Source: Spirochaetota bacterium (GTDB lineage: Bacteria > Spirochaetota > Leptospiria > Turneriellales > Turneriellaceae). From it: DNA of 6,254 nucleotides. Below, piece after piece: positions 5,583 through 6,254 of this stretch (its first letter is position 1; the number at the start of each line of letters is the position of its first letter). A program made the position numbers and the translations under genes. The stretch spans positions 1 to 6,254 of the forward strand of contig JAKQXK010000154.1 in NCBI GenBank assembly GCA_029561505.1, given 5' to 3'. The notes beneath the pieces were generated by a model, which was given only the letters and a program-made list of their open reading frames with translations, did not search any database and had not been told where the DNA came from.

Positions 5583-6128
5583 TTACGGGCTTTTTTTTTG
5601 CGGGTCGATTTCTGTTTTCGGGGTCAGCTGAATTTCATCGGGTATTGCGTCTGTTTGTTTGAGCAACGCAAACGGCGTTGCCAGCGCAACGCTCAGAACG
5701 AGCGCACCCAGAAGCCAGGTTCTCACCGAAGCTTTAATCAGCAGCAGGTGAGACACAAGAAGTAGAGTGAAGCCACTACCCGAAAAGACGTGCAACCAGC
5801 GCGCCACGTCGAGTGACTTCGCGCCGGGCATCACCTGAATAGCGTAACCGCTGAGTGACATTATCGCCAGCAGCACGATCAGCCAGATGCCCGACTTCTT
5901 GCCCGTCTCGATGCGCGCCTGCAGCTGCGGAATCACATGAATGCTGAAGAGCATGCCGCACGAAAACAGCCACAGCACGACAGAGACGATATGGCTTTTG
6001 AGCAGCACATGCCGCCATACCGGAAAAAAATCCGCGGGTTTGGTGAGAAAAAAAATCAGCAAGAAGCCGGTGTAAAGGGCGACGTAGCCTGTTGAGTAAA
6101 AAAAGAGGCGAAAACGTTGCGTGAACAT
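5583..6128 (-). CDS. Five-helix membrane protein, probable b-type cytochrome (DUF4405/cytochrome b561-like)
   Basis: 181 residues with five predicted membrane helices at about 8-28, 43-67, 80-100, 111-132 and 136-156, then a 25-residue polar tail. Histidines sit as in heme-b helices: His46 and His64 in the second, His113 and His127 in LHVFSGSGFTLLLVSH of the fourth, which resembles the HxxxG...H segment of DUF4405 and b561-type proteins. Loops rich in Arg/Lys (68-79, 132-137, and the N-terminus) indicate N-inside, C-outside topology. Likely role: moving electrons between a quinol or cytoplasmic donor and the flavoprotein encoded just upstream. Heme binding is inferred. The ATG overlaps the stop of the preceding gene (TGATG), so the genes are coupled. 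The last codons contain nine consecutive A (5591-5599) right before the TAA, and apbE follows after 17 nt. Confidence 0.78.
   Translation of the reverse strand: MFTQRFRLFFYSTGYVALYTGFLLIFFLTKPADFFPVWRHVLLKSHIVSVVLWLFSCGMLFSIHVIPQLQARIETGKKSGIWLIVLLAIMSLSGYAIQVMPGAKSLDVARWLHVFSGSGFTLLLVSHLLLIKASVRTWLLGALVLSVALATPFALLKQTDAIPDEIQLTPKTEIDPQKKSP
5591..5599 (-). other. A9 run, potential -1 slippage site between cytochrome and apbE
   Basis: On the coding strand the end of the membrane gene reads CAA AAA AAA AGC CCG TAA. A -1 shift on A-AAA-AAA continues as AAG CCC GTA and on into the apbE frame without a stop. Small potential hairpins follow (CCGT/ACGG at 5588-5578; TGCCC/GGGCA at 5573-5559, with the apbE ATG at its loop edge). 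The run is seen; use as a recoding site is inferred. Confidence 0.4.
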
Positions 6129-6254
6129 CAGCCTGGGTTTAGCTCCAAGACAATTTTGTGAAGCGCGAGCACGCGGCGCGCGGCGCTCGTGAGAACGCTG
6201 CAGGTGAGCGTTGAACCGGTAATCGAAGGTATGCTGCCCTTCAGCGACAGGTTC
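6128..6254 (-). CDS. C-terminal end of a probable FMN-binding-domain protein
   Basis: Only the last 41 codons are in the window; the frame is open to the right edge and ends at TGA 6128-6130, overlapping the next ATG by one base. The visible tail contains ITGSTLTCSVLTSAARRVLAL (codons between about 6164 and 6223). This follows the pattern of the NqrC/RnfG-type FMN-binding domain, where S/T-G-A/S-T-x-T/S carries the threonine that ApbE flavinylates, followed by a helix ending the domain. The candidate acceptor threonine is in TGST, codon 6209-6211. The presence of apbE two genes downstream in the same direction supports the call. The N-terminus, export signal and any other domain are outside the window, so the wider identity is unknown. 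Confidence 0.6.
   Translation of the reverse strand, partial: NLSLKGSIPSITGSTLTCSVLTSAARRVLALHKIVLELNPG

Noticed and set aside
5559..5599. Plus-strand stem TGCCC/GGGCA followed by T9 as a terminator
   Set aside because: No plus-strand gene ends here, and 17 nt separate stem and T-run; the T9 is the complement of Lys codons in the membrane gene.
1..6254. tRNA, rRNA, CRISPR array, transposase, phage or toxin-antitoxin genes
   Set aside because: None could be recognised on either strand; there are no direct-repeat arrays and no insertion-sequence ends.

Overview
This 6.25 kb window is ordinary-looking bacterial chromosome: moderately GC-rich, tightly packed, with genes on both strands and no rRNA, tRNA, CRISPR array or insertion sequence that I can see. 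The gene set (a SecG with a long Ala/Pro tail, a class II fructose-1,6-bisphosphatase GlpX, a MetZ-type homoserine sulfhydrylase, an OsmC-like protein, ApbE) fits a Gram-negative, probably aerobic bacterium. My best guess is a spirochaete of the Leptospirales (Turneriella/Leptonema-like), but this is an impression from protein flavour, not a demonstrated assignment.

Layout. (1) Bases 1-692, + strand: the 3' part of a SAM-dependent methyltransferase with a beta-rich C-terminal segment. It converges on a minus-strand unit, and a long imperfect hairpin covers both stop codons. (2) Bases 716-2648, minus strand: osmC-like gene, then metZ, then a 98-codon gene of unknown function, read in that order as a probable operon for sulfur assimilation and thiol/peroxide handling. 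(3) Bases 2649-2772: a divergent intergenic region whose two ends carry almost the same 16-mer, each exactly 14 nt from the start codon it faces. (4) Bases 2773-4133, + strand: secG and glpX overlapping by ATGA, followed by two hairpins, one of them with a perfect 20-bp stem. (5) Bases 4205-4669, + strand: a conserved-looking protein of unknown function that starts 2 nt after the second hairpin and overlaps the stop of the next, opposing gene. (6) Bases 4666-6254, minus strand: in transcription order, the end of an apparent FMN-binding-domain protein, a five-helix membrane protein with histidines placed like those of a b-type cytochrome, and apbE (FAD:protein FMN transferase).

Region 6 is the most interesting part. 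It looks like an extracytoplasmic flavinylation and electron-transfer cassette: ApbE would attach FMN to a threonine of the FMN-binding domain, and the membrane cytochrome would pass electrons across the membrane. ApbE has no signal peptide and no Shine-Dalgarno sequence from its only plausible ATG. The upstream membrane gene ends in a run of nine A, and one -1 slip there joins the two frames into a single 487-residue protein that would place ApbE on the periplasmic side of the membrane. That is inference, but the frame arithmetic was checked base by base.
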